From assembly GCF_029962835.1 (NCBI RefSeq), contig NC_080584.1, positions 77,590,862-77,654,861 of the forward strand: a stretch of 64,000 nucleotides of DNA, read 5' to 3'. How positions within the stretch are numbered: position 1 is the first letter of the stretch; the number at the start of each line of letters is the position of its first letter. This document shows positions 10,330-21,379 of this stretch, in pieces. The notes under the pieces are model-generated. The model saw only the letters and a program-made list of their open reading frames with translations, was not told where the DNA came from and did no database searches. Both the position numbers and the translations under genes were made by a program. Source of the stretch: Magnolia sinica. Taxonomy: Eukaryota; Streptophyta; Magnoliopsida; Magnoliales; Magnoliaceae.

Positions 10330-11015
10330 TTCAGGAGAGAGAGGGGGTTGGATACGCTCTTCCTACGGCCCACCGTCATGTTTTATGCCATCCAAACCGT
10401 CCATAAGGTTATTTCTGTTGGGATGAACTGAAGACTCAAATATCAGCTTGATTCCGAAACTTTTGTTGCCTCACATAGGGTTTCCATGATCGGCCACTGT
10501 TTTATGGGGCGTGCCCCACTTGAATTTTGCTCCACGGCATGACCAAACTCAAGTTTTGGGTGCGGCTTGGGTGGATCCCAGATTGAGGCCCACCTTGATT
10601 TATGTGCCATACATCCATGCCATTCATCCATTTTGAAAACCCATTTTGAGGAATGATCCCAAAAAATAATGCCAATTCAAATTTTAGGTGGACCCACCAC
10701 AGGAAAAAGTTGTTAAAGTACCCACCATTAAAAGCTTTTTGGGGCCAACGAAATGTTTACATGCCATCCAACCTGTTGATAAGGTAACAAAGACTAGATG
10801 AAGGGGCCATACAAATATCAGCTTGATCCAAATCTTTTGTGGCCCACAAAAAGTTTTTATTAACCAATCACCACCATTTCCTTGTAGTGTGGCCAACCTG
10901 AGGTTTGGATTAGCTTCATTTTTCCAAATACTATCCTAAAATGAGCTGTCAAAATGGATGTACCGCATGGATTAAGTCACATACATCATGGTGGGCCCCA
11001 CAGCCCCGATCTGAC
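10330..11015. repeat. Foldback element copies, family A, degenerate
   Basis: At 10365-10560 there is a partial copy ('ggcccaccgtcatgttttat', then the right-half blocks). At 10565-11015 there is a fuller one, from 'gaggcccaccttgatttatg' to 'acatcatggtgggccccaca', with internal blocks 'ccatccaacctgttgataag' and 'cagcttgatccaaatctttt' intact. No target duplications were identified. Confidence 0.6.
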
Positions 11016-11083
11016 CGAATCCACTCCCCCTATATTTCAGTATTGACTGGGTCTGGTTTTATCTGTAAATGGTACTTCCAGGT

Positions 11084-11630
11084 GGACGCGGATTGCGTAA
11101 TCCATCCGGGCAGGGTTATGTGGGGCCCACCGTGATTTAAGTATTTTATCCACTCCGTTCATCGCTTTTCTCAGATCATTTTAAGGTATGCATGTAAAAT
11201 TGAGGCAGGTCCACAGCTCTGGTGGACCACACCGCAGGAAGCTGCAGTGATAATGACACCCACAGTTGAAACCTTTCCAAGGACCACTATGTTTTTTTAT
11301 CATCCAACCTATTAATAAGGTCATGTAGACGTGGATGGAGTGAAAAAACAAATATTAGCTTGATCCGAAACCTCTCCAGTTCCTGAGAAGCTTTTAATGG
11401 CGGAAATTAAATCCCTATTTTGTGGTCCACTTAAGCCTATACCTTTCTCAGTGTTTAGTTCATACCTTAAAATGATCTTAGAAAAGTGATTAACGGATTG
11501 GATAAAACACTTACATCACAGTGGGCCCCACAGAGCCCTGCCTGGATGGATTACTGTTCGTCCGCGTCCCTTCCGGGTAATCCGCTGGACGGATTACCTT
11601 CCGGGCGGGGGTAGGACGCAATCCGCGTCC
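11084..11630. mobile_element. Mutator-like foldback MITE with GGACGCGGATTGCG termini; 9-bp TSD
   Basis: The left terminus GGACGCGGATTGCG and the right terminus ACGCAATCCGCGTCC are inverted. Flanks are CTTCCAGGT (11075-11083) and CCTCCAGGT (11631-11639), 8 of 9 identical. A second plausible right edge exists at 11569, followed by CTTCCGGGT (also 8 of 9). I prefer 11630 because the longer right TIR ('ggcgggggtaggacgcaatc') matches the full TIR of the related copy at 27443. The left TIR has then lost about 20 bases. Confidence 0.75.
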
Positions 11631-11639
11631 CCTCCAGGT

Positions 11640-12154
11640 AACCCGCTACAGACTTTGATTGTTTGATCGGCGGGTCTTTCGGGCTATCTTACGTCCACTG
11701 TGGGGCCGACAATTTGAATAGTCTGAACTGACGATGATGCGTCCCTCATCTATATAAATAATTCAACCGTGGAAATTCGCACGGGCTCTTTTTTTTTTTA
11801 ATCGGTTTCTTCTCACAGTATTTCACATAGACGGCTCTGCTAATGTGCCACTACACACGTACCTCTACAGGAAGTCAAATGTCACACGGGTGCTAACTTA
11901 GCCATTCATCAGTTGGGGCGCAAAATGAAGATGACATTGCCAGATAAATCAGGCACTTAATTCGTCAGGTGGGCCACACCGGTATGGAAACAAAAGATGG
12001 TTTTAGAAAGAAAAAAAAAAAAAGGGCAATGAACCAAATATATTAGATTACATATATGGCCTCGTTATACGTGGAGGTCATGGACATGGTGAGGCCACCT
12101 AATCCATGGCTCTTCTCGTAGACAAAAAGGTGCCAGATCGAGACATGTTATTTG
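11640..12154. other. Intergenic stretch, no gene seen
   Basis: There is no coding frame of note and no repeat I can name. A short A-run occurs at 12008-12023. Confidence 0.4.
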
Positions 12155-12530
12155 GAAGCGGATTGGGTCGGGATACCCGGCCACCAAGCAGCTAAGATGG
12201 TGTTAGGCGCTGTAGGCCGACTAAGATGTATGTATTTATCCATGCCATCCATTTTGATGAAACCAAAAAAAAATCCTATTAAAAGTTTAAGTGGCCTAAG
12301 AAATAATGGTAATTGAATGCCCACCATTAGAGATTTCTCGGAGCGGCAAAAGTTTTAGATGAAACTGATATTTGTGTTTTCCTTTATCTCTGTCTGCGTA
12401 ACTTTTATTAATAAGCTACATGGAAAATAAACATTACATTAGGCTATAATAAGGTTTTGAAGGTGGGCCTTAAGAAGGTTTCTAAGGTTGGTTTCATTAT
12501 CTCTACCTTTTTCCTAAGATAGAGAGTGTA
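12155..12530. repeat. Foldback element remnant, family A
   Basis: The left terminus 'ggaagcggattgggtcggga' resembles the subfamily ends at 26299. It is followed by the 'taagatgtatgtatttatcc' and 'gcccaccattagagatttct' blocks. The right end is lost in the adjacent (TA)n region. Confidence 0.5.
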
Positions 12531-12541
12531 AGAGTCACACA

Positions 12542-12593
12542 GTAGGAAAAGGTAGAGATAATGAAAATTCATATGAAAATTAGAGAACACATG

Positions 12594-12665
<72 letters not shown>

Positions 12666-12752
12666 GTAGAGATAAGCTTTAAGTGCAGCCTATCATAGGA
12701 AAAGGTAGAGATAATGAAAATTCATATAAAAAGTTCAGAACACATGAATTTG
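12542..12752. repeat. Direct repeats of about 57 bp flanking a (TA)32 microsatellite
   Basis: A unit reading 'taggaaaaggtagagataat' then 'gaaaattcatat' and 'gaacacatgaattt' occurs at 12542-12599 and again at 12695-12752. An uninterrupted TA run of about 64 bases (12599-12662) lies between. The copies differ at only a few sites, so this looks like a fairly recent local duplication. Confidence 0.8.
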
Positions 12753-13240
12753 TTTTGTGCTGTGGTTTTTTAACACGACTTGCCAAGTGCAGAAGCAATC
12801 TCAGACATAATCAAATAATGTAATAGATAATGAAAATTCAAGCAACCACATGTAACACATGAATTTTATATGAAAAAACTTTGACGAAAAAAACCATAAT
12901 ACAAAACAATCAACAATCCACTATAATAAAAAAGTTATAAGAGATGGAACAATTTACATATTCAAAACCCTATATCCCCCTTCAAAACTCTCTCCATGTT
13001 AAGCACTTGTTTCTTCATTATAATCTTGTATTACAAAGGCTTACATAACTTTCATACTAATTAGAAACAAAATCCGCACTTACACATTTCATTGGTTGAT
13101 CTAACTAGACGTTCGGTCGATCGGGACATCAACAAGGACTATCGGTCAACTGAAACAAACCTTGGCTGACTAGGAACATCACAGCATGGTTCGGTCGATG
13201 CAACTACACCTACATGCACTACATTAAAGGCACTCGATCA
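12745..13240 (-). mobile_element. Probable copia LTR (downstream of the 13.4-15.2 kb pol)
   Basis: On the minus strand this follows the RNase H end. It aligns loosely with the LTR at 38376-39114 of the plus-strand relative: 'agagatt.ttga' at the start, a 'ggttttgaa' to 'gatagggtttt.aa' section, then 'gtggattg.ttg'. It contains short palindromic 'ggtcgatcgg' words like those of its relative. The boundaries are estimates; no clean terminal TG/CA pair with target duplication was found. Confidence 0.5.
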
Positions 13241-13359
13241 ATAATCTCTATCGTGGTTTTAATCTCCCATCTCTACTACTCTAACTTGTTATGACAATCT
13301 CTACTGATCTCATTCATATGAGTACCATCATCGTCATTTTTCATGTACGCTCAAACTTC

Positions 13360-15250
13360 ATTCCTTCTTTGCCAAGTTCAAAGAAGTCAAGTAAAACTTG
13401 AACTTCTCTATAAGAACTACCTTTGTAAGCTTGTCTTTCAGATTATCACTGGTGTGAATTTTCTCAAGAGTTAACACTACCTTCCTCTTGCATCTGTCGA
13501 ATAAAATGATGATGCGCATCAATATGTTTAATTCAAAAGTGATACATGTGTATCAATGTATTTAGTCCGGGAGTGATAAAGCAAGTTTTTTGCCAAATTG
13601 ATAGTATTTTCGCTGTCACAATACATAGGCATGACTTCCCGCTGAAGTCTCAACTTATTCATCACCCATTTCAACCAAATAACTTCATTGAATACCTTTG
13701 TCATTGTTATATATTTCACTTCAGTTGTGGAAAGATCAACCACATACTGAAGCTTTGACATCCAACTGATCGGTCCACCCGCCAACACAAACAAGTAAGC
13801 AGAAGTCAATATTTTATTATCCACATTCCTAGTATAATCCACATCCACATGATCTAGAAGTCTCTCCTAATTAAGATTTTTTGAATATCAAGACATAATT
13901 CGTTGTACCTCATATACAATGAAACAATTATTTCACAGCCTCCCAGTGTTGCTTAACGGGGTTTGACATGCATCTATTCATAACACCCACTACATGTGAA
14001 ACATCCGGTCTAGTACAAACCATGGCATATATAAGATTGCCAATTGTGCTCGAGTGGGGCACATGAGACATATACCACTTTTCTTCTTTTGAGGCTAGAA
14101 ATTATCCCGAAGAAAGATAAAAGTAAGCACCGTGGGGTGTGTTAACTGGATTAGCTTTTTTAAACATGAACTTGACAAAGCCCTTCTCAAGATACTCTTC
14201 TTAAGACAAGCATAACTTGCTTATTTACCAATTTATGTATAAGTTGATATCAAAAATAATTTTTTTAGTTTACAGATCTTTCATCTCGAATGTCCTAGAT
14301 AATTGAACCTTTAATATATTGATTTTAGACATGTTATGGATGACAATAAGTATATCATTATACTAAAATTATTAATTCTCCATCGCTCAGTGATTTGGGG
14401 TAGATAAAATGATCAAACTCACTTCTGATAAACCACTAACTCAACATAAAAGAATTAAATATTGTACCACTACCTAGGCACTGTTTTAGGCCATACAACG
14501 ACCTATTTAACCTGCAAAATGTATTTTATGCTCCCTGTAGCTTGAACTCTTTAAATTGCTTGATGTAAATCCACTCTTCTAGTTCCCTATATGGAAATGC
14601 AATCTTCACACATCTAACTATTCTAATTTCATACTGTATTTAGCAACCAATACCAATACGAATCTGATAGATACTTGACTAAAGGCGCAAATTCCTTATC
14701 GAAGTTAACAACTTCTTTCTTAGCATAACCCTTTGTAACCAATCTAGCCTTGTACATATATAGTTTCTTGTAGAAATTTCACTTGCACTGATTTCCTCCC
14801 AACGGGCATCTTCACCAGCTCCCAGGTTTCATTTTTGTACAAAGAGTTTATTTCTTCATGCAACGTTTTCATCCATTTCTCATTATCTCTGTCTTCTAAA
14901 GTTTTTTAAAAAGTAGACGGATCCCCATTATCTATAATGAAAACAAATGCAATATTTAAGTCATCCATGTATTTCAACGATACCCTGTGATCCCTTGTTA
15001 GACTTTTCCTTACAAGTGGTGTCATTACCTCTTCTTGTACCTCTATTTGCGGCTTAACTTCTTTAAGTGTTTCAACTTTATCTATTTCAATATTAATCAT
15101 TGATTTTTAAGTTTTCTTGTGTTCATTCTTCCGAAATAAGGAACTCATATCAAACTTGACATCCTAACTAAATATGATGTTGCGTGAAATCTGATCATGC
15201 AAACTGTATCCTTTCACCCTATCACCAAAGTACACTTTTTTTAATCTATA
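13360..15250 (-). pseudogene. Ty1/copia pol remnant (integrase C-terminus, RT, RNase H)
   Basis: Minus-strand reading gives, in order: integrase C-terminal residues ('GDRVKGYSLHDQISRNIIFS'), a linker, scattered reverse-transcriptase pieces, the 'CTRPDVSHVVGVMNRCMSN' segment (about 14000), and an RNase H block with 'GGPISWMSKLQ', 'LSTTEVKYI' and 'CDSENTINLAKN' (13848-13528). The tail is 'KVVLIEKFKFYLT'. Frameshifts and stops occur throughout, so it is dead. The block from 14050 to 14900 is poorly preserved. Sequence and arrangement match the plus-strand copy at 35.8-38.3 kb, so both belong to one family. Confidence 0.85.
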
Positions 15251-17139
15251 GAGGAGAACTTTATTTATAACATTTTAGATAGCAATAACATATATAATAA
15301 TACATCTGTACGATAGATGCGTATTGCAAAAGAGATCTCCTTCCGGATGTGTCGTTGTTATCTCCCCGGAATTCATGACGAAGATATCGAGAAGATCTTA
15401 TCTCAATATATTCTAGGTATATTTGTATTCCGAACTGATGGTCGATATCCAAGGCTGCTCAAGGCCGGGGTCGGTATTAGATACAAACCTTGGAGGTCGA
15501 GGTCGAGGTTATCACTCAAAGCTGATGGTCGAGGTCACCTCTCGACGCCGAGGTTGATACTCGGACCTCTAAAGTCATTAATTGGCACCAAATGTCGGGT
15601 GATTTTCTGGCCCTCAAGTAATCCATAGTCATCGAGTCTGTTAGCTCGGCTCATCTGTCTCATACATTTGTTTTAGCCTCATTTTACCCATAATAAGTAG
15701 CCCCCCACAACTCTTGAGCGAGGAACTGTTAACAGCACACAACTCATGAATAACAAAGATCTTGCATGCATGTCCCATAAATATGTCTCGTCAATCACCT
15801 TCAAGCTTTCTCTGGCACAAATAGCCTTGGCAGTGTTCAGTTAGAGTATCATCACATATAAGCAAGGCTAATATTCTTCTGCAATATAGTAGATATCCAC
15901 TAGTGTGCAACATCATATCAACTGTTTGGTCCACCGAACTATATTGATGCTTTACAAAGTAAAAGAAAACCAACCTTACTATTGCCTAGAAACTATAACT
16001 GTCAACAGCCTGGGCTTGTGATGGGCTGATTAATCCTGTCTATTCTCATCCACAAAATAGAACCTAAGCCTGAGTGCAGCTCGATCTTATGATAGACCCA
16101 AGCAAACTGACCCAAGTCCAGCCTGTGATTGTAATGCACAATACCAGCCCAGCGATGGTGATTATGCATGACTTCAGCCCAAGCCTGATCCAAACTACCC
16201 TCTTTTGTACAATATTTGGGCTATTCATATAATGCACCCCATCATGCATTATATATGACATAAATTCCTTTTAAATTAAAAAGGGTTGGGGCCAGCCAAT
16301 GGGCTCATGAATAGAGCTTTAAGCTTAGCCTAACCCAATTATTATACGGGTTAACTTTTAAAGCCCAGACTTGAACCTTGTGCCTAATGGATCACTTGAA
16401 GCTAGGCATGAAGCGGGCCACCTGGGCTCATTGATAGCCTTACTAAAAACTCTTTAAGCTGAGCATTACATGATACCACCTCTCTAAGCAGTGTACCCAA
16501 CCCTTCATATTGCCACCTCCTAATGGTGATGTTTTGCAATTATTTGACCGGATAAAGGCAGGGGAATAATTCAATGCAGTGAAATGTGTGGTAGCCATTG
16601 AATAAGACGCCTTATAACTACTGAATTAGGAAATTTTGGAGGTGATTGGGAAAAAAATTTAATTAAATCTTTTTCTCAAATTCCAACTGGCATTTTTGTA
16701 TCATAACTCCCACCACAACACTATAGTGCACCATTGCCTAAAGAAAAATAGGAAACTGGGAGGAAAACATGGAGCAATATAAGGTATTAAAAATACTACA
16801 GCATTGAAGATGTATTAGTAACTAACCTAGTGACATATATGGTTAGTCCCTGCAAACATAGTCCAATTGGATGAATTTGGTATCAGCAATTAGAGACACT
16901 AGCCTTGAGATCCAAATTTAATAGAATGTTGTGGCTTGATGGGTATCTGTGGACAATTGGTGGGATGCAATCATGGAGCATGTGAGATAAAGCATGGGCC
17001 ATACCTTTTAAAAAAAAAAAAATAGTTTATATATTAAAGTTTGAGGCAACTTTACAAAAGAATTACATATTATTGGATGTACCGCCACGATAAAAAGGAG
17101 AGGAAATAATCATACTAAACCTTAGCTTCAAACTCTGGA
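15251..17139. other. Intergenic stretch, no gene seen
   Basis: About 15320-15620 is relatively G/C-rich with repeated 'ggtcgaggt' words and might be an old LTR piece, but I cannot place it. An A-run at 17009-17022 might be the tail of a retroposon. Nothing else is recognised. Confidence 0.35.
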
Positions 17140-17199
17140 ATGAGAGAGCTACATCTTTCTTACAGTTTTAAGCCTTATTCAATCAAGAATGAGCTCCCC

Positions 17200-17312
17200 T
17201 CAGGGCAAGAGAGGGAGGTTAGCAACCTGGGTAAAGTCCCTGTCCAATTGATTTGCATTGCCCAAATGTGTGGTGGAGGCCTAGTGACTGAAAGACTATC
17301 AAAATTTGACAT
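17200..17312 (-). pseudogene. Sirevirus-like gag N-terminal remnant
   Basis: About 70 bases after the primer-binding site, the minus strand has an ATG (17310-17312) opening 'MSNFDSLSVTRPPP', the style of a copia/Sirevirus Gag start. The similarity fades after about 14 residues, and a stop follows at about 40. Its position directly after LTR and PBS supports the reading more than the short peptide does. Confidence 0.5.
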
Positions 17313-17380
17313 CTTAAATAGCTCAAATCGATTAGCTCAGGAAATAAATCCAATTAGAATAATTAAAAATGAGCTATTAG

Positions 17381-17392
17381 GCTTTGATACCA
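17381..17392 (-). other. Primer-binding site (initiator tRNA-Met type)
   Basis: On the minus strand, TGGTATCAAAGC follows the LTR end (CTTTTCA) after two bases. This marks the LTR at 17395-19315 as having an internal region on its low-coordinate side. Confidence 0.8.
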
Positions 17393-17394
17393 CT

Positions 17395-19315
17395 TGAAAA
17401 GGCCGAGTTATATATCCTAGAGGACGGGTGAATAGGACTACGCCAAATTAAAACTTAACAGTGGAATTTAAATAAATTAAATACAGATAGCAATAGACAA
17501 TCTCATAATGCTGAATTTAAAGACAACCTCAAATGTACGAGTATTGAGAGGTTGATACAGATGTTGTTCTAAGGACAACCTTACACCATAAAAATCAAGA
17601 GTTTATAGCAGGACAACCTTACTAGAACGATTTGTGTATCAAAAACTCAAACTTGATACAGAGGAATAAATAAATAAATAGCAAGAAAGAAGTCTATGCT
17701 ATTACAACATTCTCCACATTTGCATAAAAGAAATTACAACCACAATGCAAAAAGGAAATCACAATCATGTACAAACAAATTAAAATAAACAATCAAACCA
17801 TAATACCAGAAATTATAGTGGTTCGCTTGTGTGTGCACCAACTATTTAGAAAAATAGCCACACAACTACTCCACTCCTAATATCCTTACACAGTGGATAT
17901 TAGCGTTTACAATGAAAATAGGTTTTTTCAAGTTCACTTAAAACCCTCACAATTGTGTCTTTCAAGTGGGCTTACACAATTCAAAAAAACTCCACATTCT
18001 GAGTTTTCTAGATCACCTCAGACAAACCAAAACAAAGATTTTTCTGCACAATCTCAAAAACCAAAATAGAAATTTACAATAATGTAAAATACCTGGATAT
18101 TCTCTTTTTTATGCCGCTCGAAAGAACCAAATCGGAGTAGAATTTCAACGTAGAAGTTCAATGTCCAAATTCACTTATGAAATGGTTTTAGGTTCTAAAT
18201 TGATTTTAAATTAAATCAAGTTGAGCTAGCTCTATTTGATTTTGATTTCAAAGAAAATGGCAATTCTCAATCCCTTCTTCAAATATGATTGGAATAAAGA
18301 ATACAAAATCAAATATAATAAAGTTAAATTAAGAGAATATTAAATGAGCATAATATAGCTTAAAAAGAACACTAACTTATCTCTCAGAGTAGCGTATTGA
18401 TTTATCTTGAATTGAATGAAAAACTTTAAAATTCGTGTTCTATTTATAGGTGAAAAAATTGCGTTCACGACTGGTCCCAAGGACACTACGACTAGTCATA
18501 GGACCAACAGATTTTTAAAATTTTGAGCGCGATTGGATAAATCCGTTTCACGACTAGTCGTAAACCCTGCACGACCGGTCAAGGGACCTCCACGACTGAT
18601 CGTGACCTGTCCACCACTGGTCGTATGGAACCTGAAATAGTTGTTGGAGTTTTAGTCATAGCTGCAGGACTAGTCGAGAACGAGTCGAGCACTATTCACA
18701 CGACCGGTCGAGCAGTCTCCAGGACTGATCGAGGTTTAACAAAAAATTCTGAAATTTTGCAATAAACTTAGGACTGGTCGAGGAATTTGTTGGATTGGTC
18801 AAGCCAGTGCTAAGACTAGTCGAAAAATAGACTATTCACTTATAAAATGATCAAATTGAATTATGTATTCAAAATGACCTACCTTATGGTCAATCTAAGG
18901 TCATTCATACCTTAAACATGATGTATGGATATTAAAACTTCTTTTTTTTTCAGTTGGTAATCGTTCTTTGAAGTTTAAGAAGCTTGAGATCTTGTCATAG
19001 GATGAAACTTGAACTTGAGTCTCTTGAAGCTTAAAATTGACTAACATTGAAACTTGAACTTGATTATCAAAATTCTAGGAACGTTGTCTTGACTTGTATA
19101 AAGCTTTGAAAATCTTAAACTCTTAAAGCTTGAAAGCTTAAGAAGCTTGAATTATGAATCTTGAACTTGAACACATACTTGATGTACTCGAATATGACCA
19201 TATACACTTGCATTAAAGATCTTTATTCTTCAGAGATGCAGTCTTTATTATGTAGATGAGCTACACAAGACACAGATTCCAAGAAAGAGAGGTTTTGGCA
19301 CTACAAAGTTTAACA
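17395..19315 (-). mobile_element. Sirevirus-like LTR, about 1.9 kb
   Basis: Minus-strand termini are TGTTAAAC...CTTTTCA. Upstream (19345-19590) lie several polypurine tracts; downstream lies a primer-binding site. The LTR contains a cluster of short palindromes followed by a TATA box, the promoter layout described for Sireviruses. A long LTR, multiple polypurine tracts and an extra frame after pol together point to this copia lineage. An LTR with a PPT on one side and a PBS on the other belongs to two internal regions at once, as in tandem elements sharing an LTR. About 30 extra bases separate the nearest PPT from the LTR start. Confidence 0.75.
18441..18830 (-). promoter_or_regulatory. LTR promoter: palindrome cluster plus TATA box
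   Basis: Roughly a dozen copies of a short self-complementary word (cgactagtcg, cgaccggtcg, cgactgatcg, ggactggtcg and variants) lie in about 370 bases. Read on the minus strand they are followed by TATAAATA (18441-18448). Such palindromes upstream of the TATA box are a known Sirevirus LTR trait. Which protein binds them, if any, cannot be told from sequence. Confidence 0.65.
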
Positions 19316-19344
19316 ATTATAGGAGCTAGAAACCATAGCACTTA

Positions 19345-19590
19345 TAATCTCCCCCTTTGTCAAAATTGTGACAAAACACACTCCACAATACCATAAACAT
19401 TATATGCATAAAGAACCTTACACCCATTATAAAAAAGAAACCAGTTACAACTTGGTTAAAGAATCGAATCAACCCAACAATACTCCCCCTTACTTAACTC
19501 CCCTTCACAAAATAGAATCATTCACAAACAACCCATCCACAATCCATATATCATATATCTAGCATGACAACCTTCTCCCCCTTTTTGTCA
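19345..19590 (-). other. Multiple polypurine tracts
   Basis: On the minus strand: GACAAAAAGGGGGAGAAGG (about 19572-19590), AAGGGGGAG (about 19483-19491), AAGGGGAG (about 19498-19505) and ACAAAGGGGGAGATT (about 19347-19361). Repeated PPT-like tracts between pol/extra frame and the LTR are diagnostic of Sireviruses; they prime plus-strand DNA synthesis. Confidence 0.75.
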
Positions 19591-19953
19591 TAATATGACA
19601 AAGGAAGAAACCAATACATGAAAGTGAAAAGATATAAAGAAGGAAGAATAAGAAGATTATTGAGGAATACATGATTAAGATAAACAACATATTAAATCAA
19701 TAAGCAAGTCAAATTCAAACATAAGTAACTAAGTTCAACCATGTACTATAAAGTTAAGTCAAGTATAACCTCACAAGATAATAAACCAAGTAGCATTAAA
19801 GTTATTACAAACCAAGATAAGAAAATTCTGATCAGATCCTAAAGAGGGATCTAAAATATATAGATCAATCTGATGTAAACCCTTAGTAATGTGCCTCATA
19901 TATTTACGCATATAAGCAAATTGTGAATCCTAGGTTACACGAATTTGAGCCAC

Positions 19954-20856
19954 CTATTCCTCAAGAGAATGCAACCTCTCAGCAAAATCAGAAGGCTGAC
20001 AATCAGGGTCAGCCTCTGAATCTGACTCGATCTCATCAAAGATATCGTCCATGTTTATGTCATCAGGAGGTAGATCGCCTTCTTCTTCATTTGCTACTTC
20101 AGCTCCACCACAACCCACATTGACCTGGCCTTCGGCCAACCTCAAATTCATCTTGTTTATATTTGAGTTGTTGAAGATGAGGTGATGAATGGGTGTCTCT
20201 CCAACAAGCATAGCCACTAACATATGGGTGACCAATATAATCATAAGATATGTGAAAGGGATATCACTGTGTCCAGGATGGAGATGGAATTGTATGATGG
20301 AATGACAGATCAAAGTAGGAAGACAAACATTTGTACCAGAGATGATGGAATGCAGAATCCGAACCATAAAAGAGGTGAGTTCGATTTTGTTACAAAAACA
20401 TGGATAAAGATTTGAAATAAATATCCTATAAAGGACCCTATATCTGGGTAACAAGTACTTTGAAGCAAGCGTATTCCCATTTTGACTCCATTGTGCATCT
20501 ATATTACACAATACTCTAGTAAGCATACGTTTTTCTGATTCAGAAGGTTTAGCAACTAGAGAACTAATTGGAATACCTTTATCATTGACAGGTATATCCA
20601 TTAAGCCAGAAATCAGATGACGGTCTACTTCAAATGGACCTTCTCTAGTTGTTATAATAAAAGTTAAATTTTCAGTTGAAAAATCAGAAATACATGCAAA
20701 CATAGCGTTTGCAATAGACTGGTATGCCAGCCCACCCCAATGTAGAATGTTAGCCCATCCTACAGATTGAAGAAGAGGAAGGAGTTTAAATGGAGCAAAA
20801 TGTTCAACATGCATAGGTCGCTCAACTATAACATTGCGCAACCTTAAATCCCGCAC
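19954..20856 (-). CDS. Extra frame downstream of copia pol (putative plant transposon protein domain)
   Basis: An open 300-codon frame in the position where Sirevirus-type elements carry an additional frame. Residues about 14-90 ('HFAPFKLLPLLQSVGWANIL', 'EGPFEVDRHLISGLMDIPV') and 140-220 ('YRIFISNLYPCFCNKIELTS', later 'HSDIPFTYLMIILVTHMLVA') fit the family annotated as 'putative plant transposon protein', common in plant retroelements but of unknown function. The C-terminal 70 residues are very acidic (EEEGDLPPDDINMDDIFDE). I see no signal peptide or clear membrane anchor, so I do not call it envelope-like. It is open here although the neighbouring pol is broken. The start is the first Met and could lie further upstream in a longer ancestral frame. 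Confidence 0.6.
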   Translation of the reverse strand: MRDLRLRNVIVERPMHVEHFAPFKLLPLLQSVGWANILHWGGLAYQSIANAMFACISDFSTENLTFIITTREGPFEVDRHLISGLMDIPVNDKGIPISSLVAKPSESEKRMLTRVLCNIDAQWSQNGNTLASKYLLPRYRVLYRIFISNLYPCFCNKIELTSFMVRILHSIISGTNVCLPTLICHSIIQFHLHPGHSDIPFTYLMIILVTHMLVAMLVGETPIHHLIFNNSNINKMNLRLAEGQVNVGCGGAEVANEEEGDLPPDDINMDDIFDEIESDSEADPDCQPSDFAERLHSLEE

Positions 20857-21379
20857 ATAGGGAGGATCATCTTCATGTGATCAAAAGTGGTGCCTTGTAA
20901 TAGGTGTCGATCTATATGTTGAAGGACTACGAAAACTTTTCTATTTGCCTCGAGCATCTATTTGCAACTTAGAATACAAGGAATCAAGAGGTTGCAAAAG
21001 ATGTAGAGTGAGTTTTCTCAAAATCAGATTTTGGAGAAGAAACCCCCAACAACCTCAAGGAAACAAAAAATAAATTACTCCATAGATGAAAAAGAAGTGA
21101 TATGTACTGAATCTATAAGGAATATAAAAATGAAGCACTAACCTTGAAGAACAATGAAGATGGGTTCGACCGATCATGCCAAGACCCATTGGAGAAGAAG
21201 CCCAAATGAAGAAAAGAGGAATCTTATTAAATAAAGGTCAAACTTGTGATAGCATGACTGGTCGAGCATGTACTCGATTGGTCGTGCACAGCCAAAAATG
21301 TGCATTTTTCATTAAATTTTAAAATTTAAACATACAAACTAATAAGTATATACATTATAATACAGAAATGCATAAATAA

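Noticed and set aside
11570-11578. CTTCCGGGT as the right target duplication of the 11084 element
   Set aside because: It also matches the left duplication 8 of 9, but the sister element at 27443 has a longer TIR that places the end at 11630; kept as an alternative only.
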